Part shown: positions 11,200 to 24,066 of the stretch, piece after piece
How the letters are laid out: the number at the start of each line of letters is the position of its first letter
Numbering within the stretch: the first letter of the stretch is position 1
DNA from: Psilocybe azurescens
Taxonomy: Eukaryota > Basidiomycota > Agaricomycetes > Agaricales > Agrocybaceae
Assembly: GCA_023853785.1 (NCBI GenBank)
Contig: JAJIRX010000208.1
Coordinates: forward strand, 1 to 64,000
Direction of reading: 5' to 3'
DNA length: 64,000 nt
Position numbers and translations under genes: made by a program
The notes under the pieces: generated by a model
Databases searched by the model: none
Told to the model about the DNA's origin: nothing
Seen by the model: only the letters and a program-made list of their open reading frames with translations

Positions 11200-14100
11200 C
11201 CTCGCGGGTTTCAAATTCCAGGATAAACGACGGAAAATTAAGATGAAGCCAGGTCGCTTAATTCTCGATTCTCGATGGGTCGGTCGGTCGATAAGGATCG
11301 AGGATTAGGATTTATGAATATGGCAGCGTTGAATAGGAATATGGTGAATAGGGAAAGGAAATAAAGAGGAGAAAAGAATTAAAGAGAGTAAGGACGAGCT
11401 CTACTAGTTAGAACTCTTAGCACAACCACGACTGCACGGTGCTCTAGAGGAAGCGGCGGCTCCTTTGCCCGGCCTGGATTACAGATCCTGGGAGGCAGTG
11501 CGGCCCAATGTCCAGTTACGTCAGCCACTATTCGCTATTCGGCCTCGGGTCTCAAGTGGTCAACGTTTCAACGTTCAACGTTCAACTCTCAACAATGTTC
11601 CATTGATCTTCGCGCAACTGTTTTTTCTGACGCACTGTAGCTCTTGCAATGATGAGGGTTACAATCTGGGGTTGTCTTGCATCCGCCTGCCCCTCCGGCA
11701 ACGCCATCATTCCGATCGTCTTGTGCTAAATCCAATGCGCCACATTGTCCCTGCATACAATATGCTTCCGTTTTCCATTGCGGACAATAATTTGAAGGTG
11801 GCAAATCATCGCTCGATAAAAGGAACGAATACTCTGAAATGCTCCCCCGAATCACAACCGAATCAATCAGGTTGCAGGCGATAAAGTTCCTTGTTCCTGT
11901 ACCCGTAGATAAGATAACTAGTTACCAGAACAAAGCACGCCGCTTTAACCTATTATGGATTCAGTCGTCTACCAAGACATCCAGTGCATATCAGGTACCA
12001 GACGTCGCGTTCCCTCCAGAAAGTCACTGTATCTTCAACGGCTTCTGCCGATGAGATGAGTTATTATATGGGCAACTTGAACAGTTTAAATGGGACTTGA
12101 ACAAGGATTAAGCCACTACCTAGGCTCTTTATTTACGACCACCGACAGCATCGTTTCTATCCGAGCACGATTTCGACACCGTAAACGTCCAATTCTCTAG
12201 ATTGCCGATTCTTCGAGAACATCTATCTTATAAGTCATTATAAAAATATCCAAAGTTTCAAGTCCAGTATGTGCACGGCGCCACTTGCCATCTGTGACGT
12301 CATTGGTATAAATTTTGTAGAATTCAAGAGCCCAAGTATATATCAGTGAGTACTACAATCTACTACCCTTGGACATCTTACCTGAAACAAGATGTGCAAA
12401 AGTGAACTCGAATATTATCCGACGGGGACCTAAAGAGAACAGACTCAGTTGGGAACTGGCAGACATTTACACATTAATGAAAGACACTATTCCAACAGAC
12501 GCCAGATAATATTTCCCTACATATACAAGCCTGATCGTCTTAGAGAAATACGCAGTGAGCTCTGCTTTTGTTATCTCTTAGTCGCCTTAATACTAATCTC
12601 CCTTGCTTAACTCCAACCAGCGAAGCAAGTCGGACCGGGAGCAAAAGCCAAGAACCAGGTTTTGGGGTTTGAGTCAAGCTCAATGAGAGGTATAGACAGA
12701 TCACATACAAGGTATTGCAAGACCCGTGCAATTCCGCAGCAAAGGAAACCCTTGCAGATACCACTGGAAAATCTCTAAACCGCTAAGTATTCCATTATTT
12801 TTTCTACCACACTCGCGTAATCTCTTTCAGCCACTTATCAATTACGGACCTGTCGACGACCTGGAGCAATAACGACAATGATACGCCCACGCCCACGCCC
12901 ACACATGTGTACATTCAATCATGATTATACCCCGGAAGTTCGATACAGAGTGTAGTACCCTTTTTCTTCTTCTTCTCAATGCTCTGGACAGTGCTGGGCG
13001 GGCCCATACCCAACTCAGGGTAATTATGGCTCAAGACAGAAACTGTCCTGAGCTATCATTCGCCGGCAGGACCACTAGCGTGGCGGACGTTAGTGAGCCA
13101 TCTGCAACGTCCTGAGCAGCCAGGTTAGAACACATGTCCTCCCATTCGACGGGCGAGAGCACGCTGTTTTCTTTCTGTATTTTTTTCGCGCATTTTTGTA
13201 ACATACTATCAAGTATGTAGCAGTATTTATATAGTGTATAAATCAATTTCATAAACTGGAACGACTTGTCCAACTATCAGTGTGTGCCATCGTGTAGTGC
13301 ACTTGGGCTATACCCAAACCATTATACCAACTTTATGGAGCCATTAATATATTGAGTCGTCTACTCAGACCTCACGGGCACGCGTCACCTGTGCACGCAG
13401 CCAATCCAGCAGCGCGCACCGTCAACACGACAGACAACTATATAGTCGCTTTTATTAGACCGCCACAATACTAGGGCCCTATAAATAGTCAGTCCCTCAA
13501 TAGTTCTACTCCATTTTGACGACTGAGTTATGCCAGTTAGTAACCGGAGGAAAGTCATGCAAGAGAGGTGGATAGCGGTAAAGACGAAAGTAGAGCAACC
13601 CTGGATTTGCCTTTCGGGCTTGCACAGTGCAAAGGCCAGGATTTAAGTGTTTAATTTAGAATGCGCGAGCGCTCCATTCTGCGGGCGCTTATGACCGAAG
13701 TTAAAAATAACATGGTCGTGCTATTACATAGTGTTTGCAGTCTTGAAGCTGTGGTTCTGCTCGACGCTTGTGTCATTCAGATGTATTTAATTGCGGAGGA
13801 ATCCCTTTAGTACCTATCTTTTCAAAGCTCCATATCTCAGCATGCCCGAAAGCAATTCGGCGATTTCGGGTGACGCCCATCAACTCAGTGTTGGATGTCA
13901 ATCAGTGCTTCGAGATTCTAGTTCTCTTTGCGGTACAGCCACACAGTGTGAACCGGTCCCGTGAGCCCGTGTATTGCAATAGACGCCGAACATTGACGCG
14001 TCCTTCTTAAGCACTTGGGCCTTGCGCGGCACCATATATACGATCCGACAATTGCAAATTGTTATTGTTTGGCACTCACAAGAAACTTGTCTATTCATTT

Positions 14101-15428
14101 ATACTATGCTTTTCCTTTCCGGAAACTATGAGAATTCTTAGTCGGTTCCACTGGCCACAAGTTACAGCAATTTCACGACATTATCCGCAGTACGTACATT
14201 CCGCACGCTGTCTCCACTCGCTAGTCAACGCTGAACATCTCTACCACGACATCAAGAATTAGCTGGTCAGTTCGTTCCATTCTGATTTTGCTGAGAAGAA
14301 TGAATTCATATCCAGGACCAAAATCTTCCCTGACGAACCGGAAGATGGCCGTTGGCCAGCTTGTCAAAACAAGCATCAGGGTTATCGATAATCCCTTGTT
14401 TTCCCTCAGGTATCGGTAAAAAGCTTGCGAGCCTCCACAGCTCCCACAGGGGCGCTGTTGCAGCTTGGTGGAAGCAATACTCTGGATCGGCTCTTTTCGT
14501 TTGTGATCTATTCTGTCTACTCAGGGAGCTGTTTCTCTCTACAAGTGAGTCCAGATCTGATGATCAAAGCAGAGGAGCAACTTCTTCTTTATCATCACGA
14601 GCCTCCGGTGCTTCTGATTACTTTCACAGGAATTAAGCAGTAGTCACGACAGTAATTCAAACCGCTTGGCCGACAGACCCCTTGTTTCTCAAATCTCATA
14701 ATACGTGATAGGTATTCTCTTTTTCCGTAAAAATCGTGATCTTGGGCGTGTGTGCGTGCTGATTCGACAAACGACTTCTATGGATTCTATCCTGGATTGG
14801 GCACGATTATGGGTCGTTGCCCAAGCCTTCCGTGATTCCGCATGCGACGGGCTTAGTGTGGCGATGAATGAGCACCTTGAATCTGATGACCTCTCCTCGG
14901 CTCTATTATACCGCTATCAGTTTCACTGCCATGCTTGCTTACCAGTCCTGCGCATACCACGGGAAAGGTTTGGATTTAGAGTGGCTTCTCAAATAATGAG
15001 ACACGCAGTACTGAGGATAAAAATTGAGGTAAAATCCCCCTACGCAGTCAGAGCAGTCAGTAAGTGTGATGGTAGTAAGTATGCCAGGGTCGGACTGGGG
15101 TATCACGGTGTTATATGTGCGAAAATTTAACGATCAATTGAGATGTTAACGCTCTACCCTTCCATCACGATCCCAATTCGTCAGATTTCATCCCAAATAT
15201 GTACGGATAATTTAATCAGGATAACTTTGATAACTATCTGTCCATCAACTGATCATGTTTCTTTCAGCCTCCTTCGACCCATGCAATCTCTTGGATCATG
15301 CATTGGAATCGGGCTTGGGTTTCCCCAATACGCAATGATATGACGATGCTGTCCGGATATAAAGCCCCCAATGCTGCTTTCGTGAACTTGATTTCCAACC
15401 ACCAGTCGAGTCTTCGATTGTCTCAACG
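11200..15428. other. Long gene-poor region (about 4.2 kb)
   Basis: I find no convincing gene. Open frames are short, lack conserved motifs and do not join through plausible introns. I checked for small lipopeptide-type (CaaX) pheromone precursors and tRNAs and saw none. Features of note: a CCCACG tandem (12885-12903) and a TTCTTCTTCTTC run near 12965. A weak frame at 14705-15130 has no recognisable motif. Confidence 0.5.
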
Positions 15429-17398
15429 ATGGCAGCTGCCGGGGCCGCTGCAGCTGCAGAAGCAGCGTTAAATGCAGGATTGAAGGAGATTCTAGACAGG
15501 ATCATTGCGCCTGCTATCTTGGGGGTCATTTTCGATGGCTGGTGAGTCTCATAGCGGGTTACGGATCGCGGCTGGACTTGCTGACGACGCGCCTTTCAAA
15601 CCCGTAGGTGGGTCGGCATCATCTGCGTCTTGACCTATCGATATTATCGCAATTTTCCTCGGGACAGACTTGCCATGAAAGCTATGGTAAGATATCTTTG
15701 TGTCCTTCCACTTATTGGAACTGAATATGAGGCTTTAGGTTGCTTGGATATTGTAAGTGGGTCTTAAGGAGCTAGGGCGTCGGAAGGGCTAACGCAAACC
15801 CTAGGGTTTTGCAAATCTTTTGTTTGTGATTATCTCCCTACGTTGACGGTTGTGGCCATGCCTCTAACCTTCTTTTGAACAGAGGCATCTTGTCAAGCAT
15901 GGTCTACTACTACTTCGTGACCTCATACGGCCAGCCCATTCACCTGGCTGTGTCTATATGGTCTGTTGCATTATTATCTTCATTCTTGTCATCAGACACT
16001 CAAGATTATATTATTCAGGGAATGGTCTTTGTACATCGGACTACTGGTAAGCGTACAACCCTGATGGGTATTCATTAAAGCTCCAGCGTTGATAGCTATC
16101 TGCGTTTGCAAGGCAATTGTGGCATTCAGTGTCCAGATGTTCTACGCCCACCGGATCTTCACCCGTCAGTGGTTAAAATTACGATTACGATTACTAAAGA
16201 GTATTAATGTAATCTTCCCATAGTCAGCGGAAACGGGTACTTCCTCAGTGGATTGGTTGTAAGTGCCGTAAATTCCACGTGAACCTCTTTGTCTGATTTT
16301 CCTATCTTCCAGGTTGCTTTGGCAGTCACTGCCCTTGGTAAAGCGTAATCTCTTCAGTTATGCACGCCATTACTGACCCAGCTTCACAAAGGGTTTGGCA
16401 TAGCATCTATGGCAACAATATTCAAGATTCGCCTATTTTCAAAATTAGAGGAGCATACTGTCAGTCGTATCCTATCTAATTTTGCTTGCCATCTAATCAA
16501 GGGCATACGCATCGTCTGAATTCCGTCACAGTGGCTGGTTGTAGTATGGCTTTCGCTATCAACGGCTTGTGATCTCTTGATCTCTTCTGCCCAAGTATTT
16601 TATCTTGTTCGTCGCAAATCGCGAAACGGACTTGCCAGGTGTGTTATAGAATAAGCATCGTGATCGCCTATATTCTAAACGCCGCCACTTTCTCAGGACA
16701 AACCGAATGATAACTGTACTCATTCTGTATATTCTGAGCACCGGCCTTCTGACTAGGTACGCATCAAAATTTTATAGACGCGCAGGAGACTAAAAGAGAA
16801 CGGATTTCTTTAGTGTCGTTCTCGTTGTTCAACTCCTGACAGTGAGGATAAAATCTTATGTCTTCGAGTTCTTTGAAGTCTGATTGGAATGCTCAGTTCG
16901 CTGTTATGGGATTCAATTACGTCGACTTTTTCTTGGGCTATCAAACGACTGCTAGTGAGTTCAGTCCTACTTTCAGCACTATACATATCCATACTCACCA
17001 ATCACCAATAATATCAGTCCGTTCGCTGTGTCTGCTAGCAAAGTATGTATAAATACTTCGGTTGTCGTATCTATGTCGAACTCAACTTCATTCCAGCTTG
17101 GGTGCTCGGCATACCATTCGAAATATGGACCAGTCCAATAATGAATTCGTATTGCCCATGACCGAAACGGGTCGCGTTATAACACCCATAGTATTCAGCC
17201 CGGAGAAGGCAAACAAGACGGACGGCGTGGTCACTGTTACAGTAAGTATTAAACCAACCTTGCTCCCTTCGATCTAAAGATATATCATCATATCTCCAGG
17301 TATCGAACACCATGGATCTCGAATTCTCCAGCCATTCCAGCTCCAGTGCGGGCCCTAGCGACGACACGAGCCGAACCAGGGACTCGGACGCAGTATAG
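15429..17398 (+). CDS. Multipass membrane protein, DUF6534-like
   Basis: Begins at ATG 15429 (MAAAGAAAAAEAA) and ends at TAG 17396-17398. It is split by about 12 short introns whose phases all agree. Predicted hydrophobic segments include IIAPAILGVIFDGWWVGIIC, the SSMVYYYFVTSYGQPIHLAV segment, an AIVAFSVQMFYAHRIF segment, NGYFLSGLVVALAVTALG, WLVVVWLSLSTACDLLISSA and ITVLILYILSTGLLTSVV. The order of helices, the YxYFVT-x-x-GxP motif after the second helix, and the C-terminal LLANLGARHTIR are typical of DUF6534 proteins of Agaricomycetes. The tail after that is hydrophilic and Ser-rich. Role unknown; members are seven-helix-like plasma-membrane proteins. The gene looks intact. Confidence 0.72.
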
Positions 17399-18209
17399 CA
17401 GGCCTATCAGTATTAATAGTAGTATCATGATTCTCGAGAACTTCAAAAGCGGTGTGGCTCTTCTTCAAGTTTTCTTTGTATTATACATATTTAGTCCATT
17501 TTTGTGGATATTCAAAAACAACCTTTCAGTCATTCAAATTAATTATAGGCGCTTGCTCGTTCAACTTCACGGATATACCCAGATGCATCATGAACAGTCA
17601 ATAATAAATCAACTGTCAGGATGAATGGCATCCAAGCACCCGAAATAGCCCAACGCCACGGTTAGGTACAGGACCCACAAATGGCCCACATATTGATAGG
17701 GACTCTGATCAACTAGATCTTATCGTCGATCATCTGCCAAGGTGTCCGGTTGAATTGTCTTTCCGCCTTCCGCGAGCTTCTCGATCCTTCAATCTCTGGC
17801 GCGCGCTTACCCCATTGAAAGGCTCACCCAGACTCGTCACCGTGTCTCCTCGTCCTGTTCAGTAATGATTTCTACACGACATGACGCGGACGATCCGTGG
17901 AAGCAGTCCCGATAATCTTGGGAGTACTACTAGTAGAGTTGAAACAGAAAACGAAATGGATGTCCGCTACGTATGTATGTCGATGTCGATGTCGATGTTG
18001 ATAGGGTTAACGTTCAGAGCGACAGTTGAAAATGGGAGAGAAGTGTAGGAGTAGTTAAGTCCATGTGCGAGTAAATACTATGGCAGATCGGAAGCAAATG
18101 GAAAAGACATGTACATGTACAACGTGTTGCTCTTGGTAGTATACAAGTGACTATAGACGACGACAGTGAGAGTCGGAATGAAAAGGAAAAGAAAAAGGAA
18201 AGAAATAGA
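17399..18209. other. Spacer
   Basis: No gene supported. A short run of GATGTC repeats occurs near 17975-18000. The right part is the 3' flank of the minus-strand kinase-like gene. Confidence 0.5.
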
Positions 18210-20143
18210 TCAGATAAAATATAGCGAAAAACACAAATATAGATGGAGAGGGTGTAGGAAAAGAGAACAGAACATAATAAAAAAAAGAAATCGGAGGAAC
18301 AATCCACAGGTGTATTCAACGTCGGGGGCTGATGGTGATACAACTCCAGACGACATCGGTGACGGCAATGCTGATGGTCTGGACATGACTAGAGACGATG
18401 ATGGTCGGAACGACGTTGAGGGAGATATCGATGGTCTGGATGAGGTTAAGGGAGACATTGATGGTCTGGACGAGGTTAAGGGAGATGCCGATGGTCTTGA
18501 TGAGGTTGTGGGCGACGCTGATGGTCTTGATGAAGTCATAGGAGATGCTGATGGTCTTGATGAAGTCATAGGAGATGCTGAGGGTCTAGATGTGGATGGG
18601 GATGCTGAGGCAGAACCAGAGGCAGACGGTCTATCTCTCGGACCTGGACGATTGATGATGGATGATATGTCGCGTTTGAAGGAGCGTCCGCTGGAACTGC
18701 TTGGAGGGGACTCTGTCATGACACGGGGGCGCATGCCGGGTTTGTAAAGCAAGGCCAGCTCCTCTAACTCGTCCTCGTTGAAGGTGCTGCGCATCCGATA
18801 CCATCTACTGAGAACTTTGCCCGCTCCTGGTCGTTTTTCGAAATCTTGTATGCGCATGTAATCCGTGAGGTCTTTCAGGAAATCTATTCCGTAATATTTC
18901 TAACCCATTATATCATCAGCATTTCTAACTCTTTCGGGACAGGTGGTGAACGGCTGACGGACCTGGTATAGTTCCTTTAAAAAATGTTTCCTAGTGTGTA
19001 TACGTCAAGTTTATAGGGGTCGTAAGGTTTTCCGGTGAACAATTCTGGAACGTCGTCGTCATTGCCCCCTATGTCTGTGACCAAAGGGACTTTGTTGGGG
19101 GAGATGTGGTAACAGTTTCCGAATCCGATGAAGTAGTATCGCACGGAGTGGTTCTTACGGTCCAGAAATTGTATTCTTGTCATTCCATCCGGTTCACAGA
19201 AGTGTGACACGAAGTGCCAGCCCGTTGGAACGAGTGCTTTTGCATCCATCATGATGTGTTCGGCAGTAAGGTTGCTGAGAAAATCACATTGGCACAGATT
19301 ACTAAGCACCTCTCGAGAGGAGATAAGAGGGTCACGATGGTCACTTACTGATGGGCAACGTTGTTTTCATGCATGAAGGCCAGACCCTTGTAAGTGGGCG
19401 CTAATGGTCAAAACCAGAAACAATAACGGGTGATTGAATAAGCGAACGCACCTCGAGGACCTGTGACACGAAATCCACAACTTCACATGCCATGAGAAAT
19501 GGCGGGTCATCGAAACGGCGAAGAACGGGGGTGACAATGTATTGAATGTGCGGCGAAAATGTGTCTCCAAATGAGTCATAGAATGGCACGATGTGGTTTC
19601 GCGAGTCCTCCGACAAACGGCGCGTCGAAAAGTACTCCACTATTGCAATTTGTCGAAGCTTCCTGCGATCTTGGATCATCTTGATACACACAACCAATCC
19701 GTCCTGCCTTCTGATACCATCCAAAACCTGTGGAAGCTGATGTGTGTGACACACAATAACAATAGAATTAGAGTTCCGTAGAAACGGCAAGGCCCACCCA
19801 CGCAACGCACAATCTGCATTATATGATCCTCTCCACTGTGATGGTGCCTCCCATTCCCCAACCACGTTGGTGTCCAGTTGGGCTGGTAGCGGGGACGAAT
19901 CTGGTACCCTCTCTGAAACAGATATCCATAGCGATCGCGCCACATCATCTCGGAGGGGCTTAGAGGTGGAGGATAGTAGACTGCAGGGACCCCCAATGCC
20001 TTTTTCTTCTTCTTTGATGGGTAGTCAGACGAATCGTCGTAGTTGTCTGTCTCTGGAGATCGTTCACGACGAAGAGTATGGCCATGGGCGTCTACATCGG
20101 ACCAGACGACAGGGCGCAGCGTAGGCCGTATAGCCAGGCTCAT
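18210..20143 (-). CDS. Degenerate protein-kinase-like protein (probable pseudokinase)
   Basis: Five exons: 19811-20143, 19452-19736, 19349-19386, 18963-19274 and 18210-18899. I start at 20143 (MSLAIRPTLR). The kinase fold is visible: a VAIK-like lysine (VVCIKMIQD), hydrophobic spine, and the helix with FMHENNVAH. The catalytic HRD is HHN and the following Asn is His (HHNLTAEHIMMD), while DFG reads GFG (FIGFG). The APE-like VPE and the subdomain IX Asp (KLDVYTLG) remain. With the catalytic Asp and Mg-binding Asp both gone, phosphotransfer is unlikely. The frame needs one base more in the A run 18979-18984. The C-terminal tail carries a 10-residue Ser/Arg/Pro repeat. The family, with a basic WRDRYGYLFQRGYQIRPR lead-in, is expanded in Agaricomycetes. 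Confidence 0.75.
18375..18605. repeat. 30-bp minisatellite inside the kinase-like gene
   Basis: About seven units of a 30-bp repeat (consensus GATGGTCTTGATGAAGTCAT plus 10 further bases on the plus strand) encode SSRPSASPxT-type decapeptides on the minus strand. Unit identity falls toward the edges, and the two most similar neighbours lie at about 18520-18580. The plus strand is open through the array too (DGLDEVxGDA), a by-product of the repeat length being a multiple of three. Confidence 0.8.
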
Positions 20144-20956
20144 GGTAGGGACAAAGAGTGGTGGGAGTAAGAGTACAACAAGAGACAATCAAATAGAAGA
20201 CATCTGTGTCGGCAGGTTAGGGCAAATAGCTCTTGCAGTGGGTCTCACGACCTCGTGTTGGGATTCTGATATTAGGAATGCAGCATGGAAGTAGACCAGG
20301 TACAATGTCAATCCCGTCCTTTTCTTTCTATTCGGAGTTTGCCAATCCCACGTGTCCGGCCGGTTGTAGGTCCATGTTGACCGCTCTCCTTCAATCCCAC
20401 CCCGGTTTCCGGAGCAAAATCTCGACAAAATCTCTTAATGCTTCCGCGAATAGTCTTGTTCTTTGTATTCAAAATCCCTGGGAGAACTTTATCATAATTG
20501 TGTGCCATTGCTGTGCCACATGTGTCCTCCGAAAACCCCATCCATATTCTTCTCATGACAGTGACTCAAGTCCATCAATTTGGACTGTTTGTGGATGACT
20601 AGGATCGGAAGAATATACCAACTCGTGGGGCGTTTTCTACTCGTTTAGGGTAAATCTTTCCGGTGTTTACTATTATAAACCACACTAGTAATGTCATGGG
20701 GCTGGGTAAGCGGGCGCCATCGTATTATTAATATAGAAGAATACAATGTTATATGCGATACGGGGATTTTAAGGATGTCATACACATGAGACCACTTCCT
20801 TCTTACACAGATAACATATAAATAGGAAAATACGTACAACACCTGGCAACAACAGCTAAAGATACATTTGATAGCGCTCGTGCCTTGGCGTGTGTGCGTT
20901 ATAATTATCAAAGTCCTGGGATCCCTCGTACATATTTACTGCACAGCAATTGTCCA
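20144..20956. other. Spacer upstream of the kinase-like gene
   Basis: No gene supported. The left part is the promoter of the minus-strand kinase-like gene and the right part the 3' flank of the amidase gene. No clear TATA box was found. Confidence 0.5.
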
Positions 20957-23042
20957 TCAGAAAAGCGATCGCCCCACCTGTACAGGCTGCACCACGCCTG
21001 CATCAGCCAGCCTTCGCACAAGTTCTAAGAGCATCTTATCACAGCCTTTCCGCGACACCAACTGGATCGCAATAGGAATTGGCTCCCACGTCCTGCTTAA
21101 AGGGCTAAAATAATCCACCTGGCCGATCGGCACGGTGACTTCAGGTAATTCGCCCATCGAGGCAATAAAGTTGAAGAAATCGGACGCAGCAGCCTCGGGG
21201 TTGTCGCCACCAGCTGCAGTCAGCAGGAACGGCGTTGCACCGGCAAGGTGATTGAAATCCTCCACGCGATACGATGGGATCCCGCCTGTAGCGGTGTCGT
21301 ACATGAAGATGGAGTCGGAACATGACTCTTCGTCATATTTGAAGATATCCTGCGAGATAGCATCACTGAACGCGCGTTTAAGTGCCACAGCCTCCGCAAA
21401 ATCGTCAGCCGTGATGACTTTAGCGCGAGCGAACATCTTCTGCGGTATAGGGTCGAAGATTGGGTAGCTTCCGAATCGCGAAAGGTGCTCTTGTGTCGTA
21501 GGGTTTCCAACATCCATCCAGGATCGGTATTCCGCTAATTTATTCGAGGCCTTCTGAAAGGCCGGAAAGGTGCCGTTGGGAAAAAATGGGACAAGTGTTT
21601 CGGTAAAATTGACATGCATTACACTGATTCCGAGGTGCCGAGTCAAGGTTGAAATAAAGCCGTCTATCAGATTTTGGCCGTTTTTGCTTTTAACAGGAAA
21701 GTGATCTATTGGGTATAAAAGTTTCGACGGAAAGCGAGAAAAGGTCTCTTTGCTTGCCACGGGAGAATCTATATACCTGGGACTTCGGTTCAGAATAATT
21801 CGACAAAGACCAGAAGAAACAAACTTACCACCGAGTTGCTATTTCATAAAAAATGTGCGGATGACGAGCAAAGAATCCAGCAGTATCCATTTCCTCTGAG
21901 AGAGGGACGACTCCGGACAAATCCAAGCTTCCATGAGACGGCCGGATGCCATACACGCCTGTCAGCGCAGCTGGTTTCCTAACGCTGCCTCTGGTATCGC
22001 TCCCAACCGTGAACTCCAGCCACTCATACCCCGCAATCGCACACGCACTTCCCGAGCTCGACGCAGACGCAGTAAGATGTCCGTCCCCTCTCGGATTCCA
22101 CGAATACGGCACATCCACGAACTCCCAGGGATGTGCGCCATGCGCGAACTGCGATGTCCGCGTTTTCCCCACCATAGTCGCTCCGAGGGACAAAAGTTTG
22201 GTAATCGAAGGCGCGGTCTCGTTGGGAATGGCATGCGTCCTTGCATACGCCAGCGATCCTGCGGATGTGGGCAGACCTTGTGCGTCGAAGATATCTTTCA
22301 AGCCGAACCGAGTGCCGGCGAGAGGATCTTTGGAGCGCAGCATGCTCAAACGCGAAGGAACAGGAATGAGCTGCGTTTCTGGCCCATCTTCTATTGATGG
22401 CAGTGTACTGGTGATGTTGGTAGGCATCCATCCTCCTTGGACCAGATCGGGTATTGAGCCGAACAGAAACGCCTCATATTCGTCTAGATATAACTTGTAC
22501 ACGTTGTGTATTTGCAGTTTGGAGGGAGAGCTTTCGGAGGCGGTAATAATGAATGGCCCAGGAGGTATCTTTTCTGAGATGAGATAGGATGCGATGACGT
22601 CTGGTGAAGGTAGTCGAATGGAACTTGAAAGAAACACTCGGATAACACCCCTTGATTTTAACCATGCATATGTCTCCGTCTGTACGTCGACATTTTTTTG
22701 GGTTTGACTGTCGCATACGATGAATAGGGATTCGATGAAGTTCTTGTTCCAAACATCGTCAGCCTTGGAATATAAATCCAATTGTGCTTGTAGAGATTCG
22801 ATGGTAATCGGATCTTGGAACCATAAACTTGTTGCAGGTCTTAGATCCGGAATAAGATCCTTCGCCAATGGAGGCTTGATAGATATCGTAAATGCTGCTT
22901 GAGAGGCGGCTAGATATTGGTTATGTGGTTGATTGCTGAAGCTGACGACATGTCCTGGAGGGTGCGATGACAATACATTGAGGCCCCCAAGAACGCAGGG
23001 AAAGATTATGGCAAGTAAAAGCAATCGGATGAATTTAATCAT
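20957..23042 (-). CDS. Secreted amidase-signature enzyme
   Basis: Two exons (21829-23042 and 20957-21776) join in phase to about 677 residues. A hydrophobic N-terminus (MIKFIRLLLLAIIFPCVLGG) is a signal peptide. Residues about 40-200 form an N-terminal region like that seen in fungal amidases with a scytalone-dehydratase-like Arp1 N-terminal domain (family recall, not tested). The amidase domain follows with the Lys-Ser-Ser triad: Lys about 249 in GLKDIF, the cis-Ser about 330 in ASSSGSA, and the nucleophile Ser about 353 in GSDTRGSVRKPAA. The product should hydrolyse an amide outside the cell or in the secretory path; substrate unknown. No frame damage is visible. Confidence 0.88.
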
Positions 23043-24066
23043 CCTAGGCTCTATTGGACACGACAGACATATTGGTTAGTTTGTTTGCTTAGAAACACTT
23101 GGTAAGAATCAACGTACCACATCCGACGATCCCAGATCACAAGCGTCCCGACCTTGGTGGTCGTATTGACTGGAATGCTGCCTAATCTCGGAAGGCAAGA
23201 GCTGGTCATAGACCAGGCCGATGAGCGATAAGAAAGCACACGGAGAACCAGCATTTGCTCGTGACCGTGAACATCTCTGCTGCACTGAGAACTTTTCTTC
23301 GGAGTAGTGGTCGTGTTAATGTCAGGGTTTTTCCTTACTACGACAAGAAAATATGATCAGATAACGGTACACCAGTCAGCGAATGGATAACATACCAGTT
23401 GCGACAACTTGACTACTCCTTCAGCTCCAATGCTCCTTTAAAACAGATCCCGATGATTTGCATTGGGTTCGTGTATGGTTTTGGTTGAAAAGACAAGGCT
23501 CCCACTGCTGCCATCCTAGAAGGGTGTATTACGGAAGCTCGGCCCGATGTTGCAAATCATCTCTTCAGGGTGTTCGCTCCTTTTCTCAACTCCAACTCCT
23601 TCGGGCCATGTGAAGATTCTGAAGACCTCGCTTCCTTCTACATATCCGATGCTGCTCGCCATTGAGCACGCTCTTCTGACAATGATCTCTCAAAAGTACA
23701 ATCCTGAAGTCCCCAGTGCCAGCAAACCCCATGTAAACCCCACCAGTGTATCGCGGGACCAACTTCGTGCTGTAAATTTAGCACACCAATTCATGGTGCG
23801 TAATGGCACGCATGGCACTCCTCTATCCTTACCCAGCGAGGCTCACTTCGCGCATATCACAAGACGTGCGGCACTGATAGGCTTCTATCTGTCGGCAATT
23901 ACATTATGGACGAGTTGGAGCTTCGATTATGTTGATTCCCAATCCTCCTGTTCCAACCTACATTGGCGTATAAATATCAGGCCCTGAGGATCCGAGAAGG
24001 CTTCTACCGTGACCCACTGCTCAGTGTGAATTGTCTCTGCCAACACTTCCCAGGAAGAAGGGAAAC
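23043..24066. other. Spacer between amidase and Atg22 genes
   Basis: This is a shared 5' region for two divergently transcribed genes. An open stretch at 23547-23987 (146 codons, plus strand) has no motif I recognise and no matching exons, so I do not call it a gene. Confidence 0.5.

Noticed and set aside
14705..15130. 141-codon plus-strand frame
   Set aside because: No conserved pattern and no splice-compatible neighbours; open by chance.
11200..15428. Possible lipopeptide pheromone or tRNA genes in the gene-poor stretch
   Set aside because: No small frame ends in a CaaX-type box and no cloverleaf with A and B boxes was found by eye.
18166..18747. Plus-strand open frame of 193 codons, acidic, with DGLDEV repeats
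   Set aside because: It is antisense to the kinase-like gene and open only because the minisatellite unit is a multiple of three. There is no other support.
23547..23987. 146-codon plus-strand frame between amidase and Atg22
   Set aside because: No recognisable motif, no exon partners, and it lies in the shared 5' region of two divergent genes.
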